Shown here one piece after another: positions 45,470 through 54,886 of a DNA stretch of 64,000 bases. The position numbers and the translations under genes were made by a program. Source of the DNA: Clostridia bacterium. Lineage in GTDB: Bacteria; Bacillota; Clostridia; TANB77; CAG-465. Under the pieces are notes generated by a model that searched no databases, was not told where the DNA came from, and saw only the letters and a program-made list of their open reading frames with translations. Position 1 is the stretch's first letter, and the number at the start of each line of letters is the position of its first letter. The stretch is from positions 62,001 through 126,000 of the forward strand of contig JAGAIU010000042.1 in the NCBI GenBank assembly GCA_017626395.1. Reading direction: 5' to 3'.

Positions 45470-46281
45470 TGGCTAAAATAGTATTTTGGAGTCCTGAAGA
45501 AGGAGCAAGTGGATGTACACATGTAGCAATTGCAGTTAGCTCATTAATGGGGATTACTCATAAAACTTCTTCTTTGTTAATTGATGCAAACTCTAATAGT
45601 AAAAAAATTGCATCATCTTACACATTATATGATGATCTTGTTAATGCAAATAGTTTTAATGATTCTAACCTTGGAATGAATGCAATAATGAGATTAATTA
45701 AGAGTAATAAATTATCTCCAGATATAATTCAAAATTACTCTAAACCAGTATTAAAAGGAAGACTAGATATACTTTATAGTGCTGTTGCTAACACAACAAC
45801 TGAAGCAAGAGAAAATCTATTAAGTATGCCTTTAATATCTAAAAATGCAGATGAAGTTTATGATCTTGTATTTATAGATTTACCAAAGACTACAACAGAC
45901 GATAGTGCTATAAGAGTTTTAACTCAAGCAGATGTTATAGTTTGTGTAGTTCCTCAAGAAATTGAAAAATTAAATAATATATTAAAGAAAATAGATGGAA
46001 TTGCTGAAATAAAGGATAAAACAAAAATATTTGTTTTGGGAAATTATGAAGCTGGTTCAAAATATAATGTATTTAATGTAAAACTAAAATATAAATTGCC
46101 AGATCCATTATATGTATTACCACATAATTATATGTTTGCTGATGCATGTAATGATGGAAATGTACTAGATTTCTTATATAAAAATATTAATGCACTTCCA
46201 AAAGATTATAATGGTGAATTTATAATTAGAGCTACAGAAATAGTTGAGGAAATAGTAAAGAAATTAAAAATAAAAGAGTAA
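45469..46281 (+). CDS. MinD/CpaE-like protein with altered Walker A
   Basis: Second ParA/MinD-like protein. In the P-loop position it reads PEEGASGCTHVAIA, with no lysine, followed by SLLIDANSN and later DLVFIDLPKTTTDD and ADVIVCVVPQE, which fit Walker B and switch regions. It resembles CpaE, a Tad component that localises the apparatus, but ATP hydrolysis is doubtful. The site AAAGGAGG lies at the end of the previous gene. CpaF follows. Confidence 0.65.
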   Translation: MAKIVFWSPEEGASGCTHVAIAVSSLMGITHKTSSLLIDANSNSKKIASSYTLYDDLVNANSFNDSNLGMNAIMRLIKSNKLSPDIIQNYSKPVLKGRLDILYSAVANTTTEARENLLSMPLISKNADEVYDLVFIDLPKTTTDDSAIRVLTQADVIVCVVPQEIEKLNNILKKIDGIAEIKDKTKIFVLGNYEAGSKYNVFNVKLKYKLPDPLYVLPHNYMFADACNDGNVLDFLYKNINALPKDYNGEFIIRATEIVEEIVKKLKIKE

Positions 46282-46291
46282 GAGGGGTGAT

Positions 46292-48190
46292 ATGATGTCA
46301 GTTGCATTTATATTTAATATTTTGTTAATACTACTTTTAATTGCATTTATCGCAGGATTCTTTTATTACAGAGTAAAAAAATCTGGTGCTGATCAAATGG
46401 TAGAAGATAGTTTAACAAGAGAAAAGACAACATACAGTCTTACTACTATGCAAAATTATATAAAGAAGCAATTCGATGAAATTACAAGAATGAATTTATA
46501 TGATTTAGCATTATCAGAAGAAGAATTTGAAAGAAGAAAAAATGTTAAATATGAATTAAAAAGAGCTCTTAAAGGAGCGGGATATGCTGATGTTAACGAT
46601 AAAAAATATGTTAAATCATTAATGTTTGACTTGCTAAAAAATGATTATAAAGTAAATAACTTTAACATCAACCATGCAATACCATTTAATAACTTTAATG
46701 AACTAACATCACAAGATAAATTTGAAATATTGATGCATATATACAAAAAGACGTATAAATCAGAAGCTTTAACTAAAATAATAACAAAATATGCTTTAGA
46801 TTATCCTAAATATGAATTCGATGCTACTGTACCATCATATGTTATTACAGCTAGAGAAATCGATGAGATATTTACAAATGAAGTTTCAACAGAAACATTA
46901 TCATTTGAAGATAAACTTGAAATAGTAGTTCAAAGAATATATCAAGAATATAAAGGATATAGTGTTGTAGATGATATTAGAGATATGAATATCGATGGTG
47001 TATCTGGTGGTGTATCAGGTATTCCACCTTCATTCTTAGATCAACTTGCAGATATGGATGACTACTTAACTCAAATGAATGAGCACAAGATACCAATGTC
47101 ATACGATTCTGTATGGATATTCTATAAAGGTAAAGCTACATATTTATCATTCTTATCTTTTGGTAGTGAAGCTGAACTAAAAAGAGTATGTCAAAATATA
47201 TATAAATATAATAATCCAGGACAATTATCTGAGTCTGTTGGATATAAAATTAACGAAATGAAAGATGGTTCCAGAGTTGTTGTTTTAAGACCTAACTTTT
47301 CAGAATCTTGGGCATTCTTCGTAAGAAAATTCGCACCACCTACTTTAATATCTCCTGAACAATTATTAATTCATGAGAATAAAGAGAAAGTTGTTGAATT
47401 GCTAAAATACTTAATAAGAGGTGCAAGAGTTACAGCAGTAACTGGTGAACAAGGTTGTGGTAAAACCACATTATTGATGGCTATAATGAAATTCTTATAT
47501 CCAACAATTACAATTCGTGTACAGGAAACTGCATTCGAATTACACTTAAGAAAAATTTATCCATATCACAACATATTATCTTTAAGAGAAACAGATACAA
47601 TAACAGGACAAGAAGGTCTTGATGTTCAAAAGAAAACAGATGGTGGAGTAAACATCTTAGGAGAGGTTGCAACTGATCCGGTTGCTGCTTGGATGATCCA
47701 AATGGCACAAGTTGCTTCTAAATTTACATTATTTACACACCATGCTAAAACATTCCCTAACTTAATTACATCACTTAGAAACTCATTACTAAAAATAGGA
47801 ATGTTTAATTCTGAACAAGTTGCAGAAGTACAAGTTGTTCAAGTTATTAACTTTGATGTTCATTTAAAGAGAGCTGTTGATGGAACAAGATATATAGAGA
47901 GAATAACAGAGTGTATTCCTCTAGAACAAACATATAACTATAACAATGATTATAGAAAAGTAAAAGATGTAAATCAAAAATTAGATAAATTCATGGATAA
48001 TGCTGTTGAGTATTTCCAACATATGACACAATCTAAAAACTATACTTATAGAAATATTGTAGAATTTATAGATGGAAAATATGTATTTAAAAATCCAATT
48101 AGTGAAGAAAACATTAAAGCAATGAGAGATAATATGTCTGCAGAAGATATAAAAGCTTTTGATGATTTCTTAGATATAGCTTGGAGGTGA
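46292..48190 (+). CDS. CpaF/TadA-type secretion ATPase with N-terminal membrane helix
   Basis: PilT/VirB11-family ATPase that powers pilin export or assembly. The C-terminal part has VTGEQGCGKTTLLMAI (Walker A near residue 388), the box region GGVNILGEVATDP (Walker B) and THHAKTFPNLITSLRN (His box). A helical N-terminal domain precedes it. Unusually a clear membrane helix (residues about 4-26) stands at the very N-terminus, whereas CpaF is normally soluble. It is 632 aa. The site GAGGGGTGAT precedes ATG 46292; ATG 46295 is also possible. Confidence 0.88.
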   Translation: MMSVAFIFNILLILLLIAFIAGFFYYRVKKSGADQMVEDSLTREKTTYSLTTMQNYIKKQFDEITRMNLYDLALSEEEFERRKNVKYELKRALKGAGYADVNDKKYVKSLMFDLLKNDYKVNNFNINHAIPFNNFNELTSQDKFEILMHIYKKTYKSEALTKIITKYALDYPKYEFDATVPSYVITAREIDEIFTNEVSTETLSFEDKLEIVVQRIYQEYKGYSVVDDIRDMNIDGVSGGVSGIPPSFLDQLADMDDYLTQMNEHKIPMSYDSVWIFYKGKATYLSFLSFGSEAELKRVCQNIYKYNNPGQLSESVGYKINEMKDGSRVVVLRPNFSESWAFFVRKFAPPTLISPEQLLIHENKEKVVELLKYLIRGARVTAVTGEQGCGKTTLLMAIMKFLYPTITIRVQETAFELHLRKIYPYHNILSLRETDTITGQEGLDVQKKTDGGVNILGEVATDPVAAWMIQMAQVASKFTLFTHHAKTFPNLITSLRNSLLKIGMFNSEQVAEVQVVQVINFDVHLKRAVDGTRYIERITECIPLEQTYNYNNDYRKVKDVNQKLDKFMDNAVEYFQHMTQSKNYTYRNIVEFIDGKYVFKNPISEENIKAMRDNMSAEDIKAFDDFLDIAWR

Positions 48191-48194
48191 TACA

Positions 48195-50249
48195 GTGGCT
48201 AATATAGCAATTGTATTGATTGTTGTTTCTGTAGTAGGCCTTGCAAGTTTGCTAATATACTATACAGTATTAAAAAATAAATATAGTAAAAGTACAATAT
48301 TACATGCTAAAGATACATTAGTAGTAAAAAATAAAGTTAGTTTTAAAGATACTTTTGATAAATTATATCAAATGCTTTATATGACTTTCGTTAAAATGCC
48401 GCTTTTAAAGTACTATGCTAAAAAGATAAGATTAAAATACGAAATGTCAAATGACTATACTGAATATGAACTTAGAAGAAATACAGGACGACTAATGGCA
48501 ATAACTTTGGTAGTTATGTTTGTTACACTTGCTGTATTTGTAAATATTGTTAACGACTTATATATGATTCTTATTGTTCTAGTTGGAATAATAATAGTTG
48601 CAGAAAAAGTCATAGATTTAACAATAACATCTGTATCAAATAAAATATTAAGACAAATGCCTGAAGCATTTACAACATTAAGACATGCTTTCCATGAGCA
48701 TGGAATGGTAGATGAGGCTTTATCAGATACAATCGATGAAATGAGTGAGAAAGAGATTGCTCCTCAATTAAAAAGAATAAGAGAAGCAATTATATCTGAC
48801 CAACCAGAAGTTGAACTTGAAAGATATTATGATACAGCACCTAATAGATTTTTAAAATTATTTGCTGGTATTTCATTTTTAACTTATGAACTTGGAGATA
48901 GAAAAGTAGCAGATACTTCTATCTACTTAAAGAATTTAAATAATATATTAAATGAAATATATCTTGAAATATTAAAACAAGATAAATTAAAAAGTACATT
49001 TAGAAGTTTAACAATAATAGCAGTTGTACCTTTAATATTTATTAAGCCACTAGAATCTTGGGCAACATCTAACTTTGCCGCACTTTCAAACTTCTATAAT
49101 AGTAGTATAGGATTCGTTATGGAGTCTTTGATAATAGTATCAATATTCTTATCATACTTACTACTTAGAGTTTTAAGAGATGACGGTGAAGAAGTTAAAT
49201 TTGATAGAGTTTCAAAAATTAGATGGCAAGATAGATTATATAAAATTGATGCTATAAGAGCTATAGTTGATGCTTTTAAAACAAAATCACATACTGCTAA
49301 ATATAAAAAAGAAGTTAACTTAATTAAAGATACGAATTCATATCTTACAATTGAATGGTTATACGTAAATAAATTTACTTATGCATTTGTAGGATTTGTA
49401 CTTACAATACTTTTAATATTAAATATGAATTTAATTACTAAAAATTCTGCTTATACTAAACTAGGAAATGAGTTTTTATCACTTGGAAAGCTTAGTGCAG
49501 AAGATCAAGCTGCTGCCGAAGAAGTTGCTGCTTTTGACTTAGATTATATTGAAGAATATAAAAATAAAGACGTTACTAAAGAGCAACTAGCAGAGCAATT
49601 AACAGATAAAGCAACAGGGACAGTAGATAATGAGGCTGTTGATAGAATTTATGATAAAATAAATACTGTAAATAACTCGTATTTAAAGTTCTGGCATGTT
49701 ATAATAGCAATGGTGGTAGGAGCAATAGCATATTATATTCCAAATATAACATTACAATTAAAAAATAGTGTTAGAAAAATGGATAAAGAAAATGAAATTA
49801 TGCAGTTCCAATCAATAATATTAATGCTTATGCATATCGATAGAGTTGATGTCCAAACAATTCTAGAGTGGCTATGTAGATTCTCTTATGCATTTAGAGA
49901 ACCGATAGCAACATGTTTAAATAACTATGAAGCTGGTGCTGAACAAGCTTTGGAAGAATTGAAAGATTCTGTACCAAATAAGGATTTCCAAAGAATTGTT
50001 GAACAATTACAATCAGCAGTTACAAGAATTCCAGTAAAAGCGGCTTTTGATGAGTTAGAAACAGAAAGAGCATTCTTTTATGAAAAGAGAAAAGATGCTA
50101 ATGAAAATTTAGTAAAAAGAAAAGCTTCAATTGGTCAAGTTTTAGGATTTACACCATTAGTACTTTTAATAGGTGGATATCTAGTAGCACCATTATTATT
50201 GGTAAGTATATTACAAATGGTAAATTATTTTGGACAAATGTCATTTTAG
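48195..50249 (+). CDS. TadB-TadC fusion, inner-membrane platform protein (GTG start)
   Basis: Two T2SSF/GspF-like halves in one chain of 684 aa. The first (residues about 95-340) has RQMPEAFTTLRHAFHEHG and two pairs of helices. The second (about 390-680) has MQFQSIILMLMHIDRVDVQTIL and a C-terminal helix pair. In most Tad systems these are separate proteins TadB and TadC that form the platform under the ATPase. An additional N-terminal helix lies at residues 4-25. GTG start after GGAGGTGAT, with 4 bases from cpaF. Confidence 0.75.
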   Translation: MANIAIVLIVVSVVGLASLLIYYTVLKNKYSKSTILHAKDTLVVKNKVSFKDTFDKLYQMLYMTFVKMPLLKYYAKKIRLKYEMSNDYTEYELRRNTGRLMAITLVVMFVTLAVFVNIVNDLYMILIVLVGIIIVAEKVIDLTITSVSNKILRQMPEAFTTLRHAFHEHGMVDEALSDTIDEMSEKEIAPQLKRIREAIISDQPEVELERYYDTAPNRFLKLFAGISFLTYELGDRKVADTSIYLKNLNNILNEIYLEILKQDKLKSTFRSLTIIAVVPLIFIKPLESWATSNFAALSNFYNSSIGFVMESLIIVSIFLSYLLLRVLRDDGEEVKFDRVSKIRWQDRLYKIDAIRAIVDAFKTKSHTAKYKKEVNLIKDTNSYLTIEWLYVNKFTYAFVGFVLTILLILNMNLITKNSAYTKLGNEFLSLGKLSAEDQAAAEEVAAFDLDYIEEYKNKDVTKEQLAEQLTDKATGTVDNEAVDRIYDKINTVNNSYLKFWHVIIAMVVGAIAYYIPNITLQLKNSVRKMDKENEIMQFQSIILMLMHIDRVDVQTILEWLCRFSYAFREPIATCLNNYEAGAEQALEELKDSVPNKDFQRIVEQLQSAVTRIPVKAAFDELETERAFFYEKRKDANENLVKRKASIGQVLGFTPLVLLIGGYLVAPLLLVSILQMVNYFGQMSF

Positions 50250-50301
50250 TTTAAATCATCGAAAGATGTTTTAATAGAATTAGTGCAAAGGAGGAATAGA
50301 G

Positions 50302-50784
50302 ATGGATAATGCACAAAAGGCAATTATGATTGGTGTTGGATTATTTATTACAATCCTTATTATAGCCGCAGTTATGCTAATGGTAAATATAGGATTGGAT
50401 TTAATGGGTGATGCAACAGATAGAATGGTAAGCTTATCAGATGCTTTAGTTAGCCAACTTACAGTTGAATATGACGATAGAGTTGTTACAGGTTCTAAAT
50501 TAATATCTGCTGTTAAATTATATTCAGGAGATATGGTACTTGAAGTTAAAGCTACTAACGGAGCAGATTATCTAGAATATGGAAAAGCTAGAGGTAATGG
50601 AACATTAGAATTAGATAAAGCATTAGAATATGATTCTGAAAATGTTCAATCAAAAGTAAGTAAACTAACAGATAGTTCTGACACAACAAACTATGTACCA
50701 AATAGTGCTAGATATAGAGCTGAATTAATCAGAAGCACAAGCGGAGATGTAGTATTAGGAATAAGATTTACAAGAGAAAATTAA
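50302..50784 (+). CDS. Pilin-like small membrane protein, copy 1
   Basis: A 160-aa protein with a short polar N-terminus (MDNAQKAIMIGVG) and one long hydrophobic helix (residues about 7-30), then a soluble domain. It belongs to a four-member family in this locus that shares the N-terminal (K/E)AIxxG motif and a second motif, here VTGSKLISAVKLY. There is no prepilin leader with Gly and Glu+5. AAAGGAGG site. As the first and best isolated copy, followed by a stable hairpin, it may be the major pilin (inference). Confidence 0.7.
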   Translation: MDNAQKAIMIGVGLFITILIIAAVMLMVNIGLDLMGDATDRMVSLSDALVSQLTVEYDDRVVTGSKLISAVKLYSGDMVLEVKATNGADYLEYGKARGNGTLELDKALEYDSENVQSKVSKLTDSSDTTNYVPNSARYRAELIRSTSGDVVLGIRFTREN

Positions 50785-50800
50785 TCTTAATAAATTGTTT

Positions 50801-50830
50801 CAAGGTATATAATTTGCATTATATACCTTG
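50801..50830 (+). promoter_or_regulatory. Mid-operon hairpin without T-run
   Basis: CAAGGTATATAA (50801-50812) pairs perfectly with TTATATACCTTG (50819-50830), loop TTTGCA. No T-run follows, so it looks like an mRNA-stabilising or processing structure after copy 1. Confidence 0.6.
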
Positions 50831-50907
50831 AAGCCTATATATAGATATATTTTAAAGGTTATAAAAAAATTATTTTTAAAATGTAGCTATAGAAAGGGGG
50901 AGTAGCT

Positions 50908-51375
50908 ATGGATGAAGATAATTTATCTAAAGCAATTATGATTGGTGTAACAACTCTGATTGGTGTTATGACAGTTTCTGCTATAATTATCTTTTTTAAT
51001 TCTAGTCTTGACCTTGTAAGAGGCGTAGGAGACGGAAAAGACTATGGTACAGTTTATCGTAGTGATATTGAATCTACTCTTCTTATGAGTGGTACGGGAA
51101 ACAATATAAAAGGAACAAGTGTAATAAACCTTTTAAATTATTATGCAGAAGATGTAAATGTTGCTATGGTAATTCAAAATATTAAATATTTAGATGAAAA
51201 CCAAAATGTACAAATCTATGGTAATATTACAATTGACAGCAAAGAAATAAGTGTAAGACAAAGCGGTTACAATACTGCTATGAGATATATAATGGACAAT
51301 CAAGATTTTACAATAGATGTTCAAGAGATTGATCCTGATGCTGGGGTAAAAATCATAACAATTAAAGGAGTATAA
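50908..51375 (+). CDS. Pilin-like small membrane protein, copy 2
   Basis: A 155-aa paralogue: N-terminus DNLSKAIMIGVTTLIG with one helix (about residues 8-32), second motif IKGTSVINLLNYY, then a small beta-rich domain. The GGGGGAG site and the ATG are enclosed by two TAGCTA copies (50884-50889, 50903-50908) that can pair. It is 133 bases from copy 1 and adjacent to the LamG-containing protein. Confidence 0.68.
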   Translation: MDEDNLSKAIMIGVTTLIGVMTVSAIIIFFNSSLDLVRGVGDGKDYGTVYRSDIESTLLMSGTGNNIKGTSVINLLNYYAEDVNVAMVIQNIKYLDENQNVQIYGNITIDSKEISVRQSGYNTAMRYIMDNQDFTIDVQEIDPDAGVKIITIKGV

Positions 51376-51376
51376 T

Positions 51377-52948
51377 ATGGATGGAGTTTTTCAAAGAGTA
51401 ATATCTATTTTAATTGCAGTGGTTATATTTTTTATATTACCTGTCTATATTGCTTATGAAAAAAAAGATGATATATCTTATGCTTTAGCTTTAAAAATGA
51501 CTACAGACTTTGTGGAAAATGTTAACTCAAAAGGATATATTACTTCAGATATGTATGCAGAATATTTATCTAAACTTGCTGTTACTCAAAATAGTTATGA
51601 TATTTATATGGAGCATACAGCTAAAAAATATAATCCTGTTATATATTCATATACAGATGATTTAAAAACTATACGTGCTAAGTTTGATTACAATTTATAT
51701 AAAGACCAATACGATGCGGGACAAATAGTTATAAGTGAAGGTAAAAATGCAGGAACATATAATAATTTAGTTTTAGCATATGATTTATCTGAAAAGAAAT
51801 ATACAGAAACACAAATTTTATCTGTAATATCATCTATGGATAAAAGAGTTACAACAAAAACTAATTTAGCAGAATATCAGAATATAGACTATGCTACATT
51901 ACCTGCAATATCTAGTATATATGAACTAGATACACCAAGTAATACTAATATATATACAATGAATAAAGGTGATGAGTTTAGTGTAATTATAAAAAACCAG
52001 AATACTACTATGGCTACAATATTATATAATGCAATAACAATGGGAGTAGCTGGAAATAATAACACTAGAATATATGTAAATTATGGTGGAACTGTAAAAG
52101 CAGAAGCTTATAGAGATAAATTTATAGATGATGATATACAAAATTATAATCCGGAAGGAGATAATTCACAAACGGCGACACTTGTAAATTCATACATTAC
52201 TAATGGACTAGTTGTATTACTAGATGGTGAATACAATAATGCAACTGTACATTCTAATAGTTCACCAATTTGGGATGATATAAGCGGTGCTGGAAATAAT
52301 GGTGCACTAGCAGAATTTGATTTTAATGATGAATCAGGCTGGATATATAATGGACTACATTTTACAGGAAAAGAATATGTATCACTTAAAGAATTTGATT
52401 TAGATGAAATGACTATAGAAGTTGTTGTTAAATTTGACAGTGTTACAGACGTAGATAATCCACAACAATCAGTATTAAGTAACATTAATAATGGTGGTGT
52501 AGGACTAGTATTTAATCAGTTAAATAGTGCTGTTGCAAATAAAAAAGGAAAAGTATCTTTTGATGTTTATACAACAGATGATGAAGGAAATATAGTAGCC
52601 TCTTCTGTTGTTGGAAATAATATTATTCAAGCAAATAAAATTTATTCTATATCTGGTTCGCTTGGGAAAATAGAATTAAGTACAGATGAATCTGGTATGG
52701 CATTTGAAACTTTTGCACAACTTTTAGGTGTAAATGGCGAAGTAGAAGGAAAAGATTTTAATTTGAGTTATACAAAACCTGCTACTGGTTCGAATTTTGT
52801 ACTTGGAGGTACACCTCTTGTTGGAGCAGGAGCTAATACTCAATTTAAAGGAACAATATATTCAGTAAGAATATATGATAGAGCATTAACAGAAGAAGAA
52901 ATAAAAGAAAACTATGAAGTAGATAAAGTTAAATATAAAATTGAATAA
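51377..52948 (+). CDS. Membrane-anchored protein with LamG-like lectin domain, putative adhesin
   Basis: An N-terminal membrane helix (residues about 8-27) leads into a module shared with the 53865-54875 gene: YEKKDDISYALALKMTTDFV, GDEFSVIIKNQNTTMA, YVNYGGTVK. From about residue 275 to 515 it has a concanavalin/LamG-like domain. GLVVLLDGEYNN and GLHFTGKEYVSL stand near the start, and GTIYSVRIYDRALTEEEI is the classic C-terminal strand of such domains. It may be the tip or adhesive subunit. It follows copy 2 by one base, with AAAGGAG inside copy 2. Confidence 0.72.
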   Translation: MDGVFQRVISILIAVVIFFILPVYIAYEKKDDISYALALKMTTDFVENVNSKGYITSDMYAEYLSKLAVTQNSYDIYMEHTAKKYNPVIYSYTDDLKTIRAKFDYNLYKDQYDAGQIVISEGKNAGTYNNLVLAYDLSEKKYTETQILSVISSMDKRVTTKTNLAEYQNIDYATLPAISSIYELDTPSNTNIYTMNKGDEFSVIIKNQNTTMATILYNAITMGVAGNNNTRIYVNYGGTVKAEAYRDKFIDDDIQNYNPEGDNSQTATLVNSYITNGLVVLLDGEYNNATVHSNSSPIWDDISGAGNNGALAEFDFNDESGWIYNGLHFTGKEYVSLKEFDLDEMTIEVVVKFDSVTDVDNPQQSVLSNINNGGVGLVFNQLNSAVANKKGKVSFDVYTTDDEGNIVASSVVGNNIIQANKIYSISGSLGKIELSTDESGMAFETFAQLLGVNGEVEGKDFNLSYTKPATGSNFVLGGTPLVGAGANTQFKGTIYSVRIYDRALTEEEIKENYEVDKVKYKIE

Positions 52949-52964
52949 AAAGGGGGGTTAGCAT

Positions 52965-53369
52965 TTGGGAGAAGCGGCTAATAAAGCAATAACATTTGGT
53001 GTTGGTATATTTGTAACAATGATAATTATATCTGCTGTAATTGGTATATTTTCTCAAATGCAAGAGATATACAGACAGGTAGATAGCACAGATACAAATG
53101 TTACAACAAAATTTGGTAGATATGCTATGTATGACAACACAACTGTAACAGGAATGGATGTAATTAATTGTGCTAACAAATATTATAACGAGACATTTGT
53201 AGTTGTAACTTACCAAGGTATAGATGTAAACAATATAGATGGTGTAACATATCTACAAAATGAACTAAATAATGAATTCTTAACTTATCATGATAAATTT
53301 TCTTCAACTGTTGAAGAAGTAGAATATGATGGTGTAATAAAAACAAAAATAACTTTTGTTAGAATATAG
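52965..53369 (+). CDS. Pilin-like small membrane protein, copy 3 (TTG start)
   Basis: A 134-aa paralogue: N-terminus GEAANKAITFGVGIFV, helix about residues 8-30, second motif VTGMDVINCANKY. AAGGGGGG precedes the TTG. It is the shortest copy. It is close-packed with copy 4. Confidence 0.66.
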   Translation: MGEAANKAITFGVGIFVTMIIISAVIGIFSQMQEIYRQVDSTDTNVTTKFGRYAMYDNTTVTGMDVINCANKYYNETFVVVTYQGIDVNNIDGVTYLQNELNNEFLTYHDKFSSTVEEVEYDGVIKTKITFVRI

Positions 53370-53381
53370 GAGGTGATGAGA

Positions 53382-53846
53382 ATGGACAATGCATCAGAGG
53401 CAATATATATTGGAGTGTATGCTATGATATTTGTTGTAGCATTATCTATAACAATTTTTCTATTTTCATCATTAATGAATTATTCTGAGGAAGCTTATGA
53501 CTATATGCATATGTCTAGTAATGGTGCAGTACTTGTAAACGTACCTGTTAATCGACATCTTATATTAAATGGTCAAGATGTCATTTCATATTATTATAAC
53601 TATGTTAAAAAAGATAGATATTCAGATTCAACATATAACAGTAATACAGTAGTTAATATAAACTTAAATACAAAGAATGAATCACCTGTAATATTAACTA
53701 GTGATACTATTACATATAAAGAATTGCTAGAAAAAATCAGTCTTACAGATAAATATATACTGACTGTAGATGAAAGCAGTAATAGTCAAATTACTTATAT
53801 AAATATAACAAAAGCTACAGAAGAAGAACTTCAAGAAATGTGGTAA
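53382..53846 (+). CDS. Pilin-like small membrane protein, copy 4
   Basis: N-terminus MDNASEAIYIGVYAMI, helix about residues 8-30, second motif LNGQDVISYYYNY, then a polar domain. Starts at 53373 and 53376 overlap the AGGAGGTGAT site, so ATG 53382 is chosen (154 aa). Confidence 0.67.
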   Translation: MDNASEAIYIGVYAMIFVVALSITIFLFSSLMNYSEEAYDYMHMSSNGAVLVNVPVNRHLILNGQDVISYYYNYVKKDRYSDSTYNSNTVVNINLNTKNESPVILTSDTITYKELLEKISLTDKYILTVDESSNSQITYINITKATEEELQEMW

Positions 53847-53864
53847 AATGGAAGGAGGAGTACA

Positions 53865-54875
53865 ATGAAGGATGCATTAAGCATGATTATAGCTGTGATT
53901 TTACTTGTTATTCTTATTATTATACTTCCATTATACAATTACTTTGAAAGACAAGATGATATGTCATACAACGTAGCTCTTAAAACTGTTACCATGTTTG
54001 TTGATGAGGTAGCACAAAATGGATATTTAGATCAAAATATGTATGACAAATTCATCGAAAGACTTGCTTCAACAGGAAATTCGTATGATATAGAAGTTGA
54101 AGCACAAAAGAAAGTAATGACTATTGATCCAGATAATGCTTCTGCAGATGAAGGTGAAGAAACATATGTAGAACAATATAAATCATATTATAATAAAGAT
54201 ATATTTAATGATGAAACTGGTCAAACAAGTACAGTTATATCAAAAGATAATACATTAAAAAATAGTGCATTTTTCTTTGATGTTGGAGATAGATTCAACG
54301 TTAGAATAAAAAATACTAATACAACTATGGCATCTGCTTTACTTAGTGCTATAGTTTCAACTGTTCCAAAAGAGAAAATAAATATATCCTATGGAGCAAC
54401 AATAAAAAATAACAATTGGGAAAATACAACAGTAAGTCAATTATATCAAAGTGATATTCTTATTACTATAAAATTAGAAAATCCAAATGATGCTGGAGAA
54501 AATACAGGCTTCCCTGAATATAATTTCCAAATAGCACAAGATAGAATTTTAGAGTTTAAGGTAAAAGTGTTAAATCATGATGATAGTAATATACCTAGCA
54601 AATTGACAGAAAATGTACGTTTAGTTGGCACAAATCCAAATTGTTATATTTCTCCATCTTCGATTTCAGAAGGAACAGATGAAGGAGAATATATACTAAA
54701 ATTTGTGTTAGACGAAAGTAAATTTGATAACTATTTTGGAAGTCAAGAGTATAACGTATTTGAATGTTTCTTACCTTCAAATTGTATACAAGGTAATTTT
54801 TCAAAAAATGCTAGTGTAAGTTCTCAAAAAATAGTAATTAAGATAAATAATGCAATTACAGTTCCTGAAATATAG
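53865..54875 (+). CDS. Paralogue of the LamG protein lacking the lectin domain
   Basis: An N-terminal helix (residues about 7-26) then FERQDDMSYNVALKTVTMFV, GDRFNVRIKNTNTTMA and ISYGATIK match the N-terminal 260 aa of the LamG-containing protein step by step. Where the LamG domain would begin, this protein has a different beta-rich C-terminus (residues 210-336). The pair probably arose by duplication followed by domain gain or loss. GGAGGAG site. It is probably a minor pilus subunit or assembly factor. Confidence 0.7.
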   Translation: MKDALSMIIAVILLVILIIILPLYNYFERQDDMSYNVALKTVTMFVDEVAQNGYLDQNMYDKFIERLASTGNSYDIEVEAQKKVMTIDPDNASADEGEETYVEQYKSYYNKDIFNDETGQTSTVISKDNTLKNSAFFFDVGDRFNVRIKNTNTTMASALLSAIVSTVPKEKINISYGATIKNNNWENTTVSQLYQSDILITIKLENPNDAGENTGFPEYNFQIAQDRILEFKVKVLNHDDSNIPSKLTENVRLVGTNPNCYISPSSISEGTDEGEYILKFVLDESKFDNYFGSQEYNVFECFLPSNCIQGNFSKNASVSSQKIVIKINNAITVPEI

Positions 54876-54886
54876 GAGGTGAAAAG

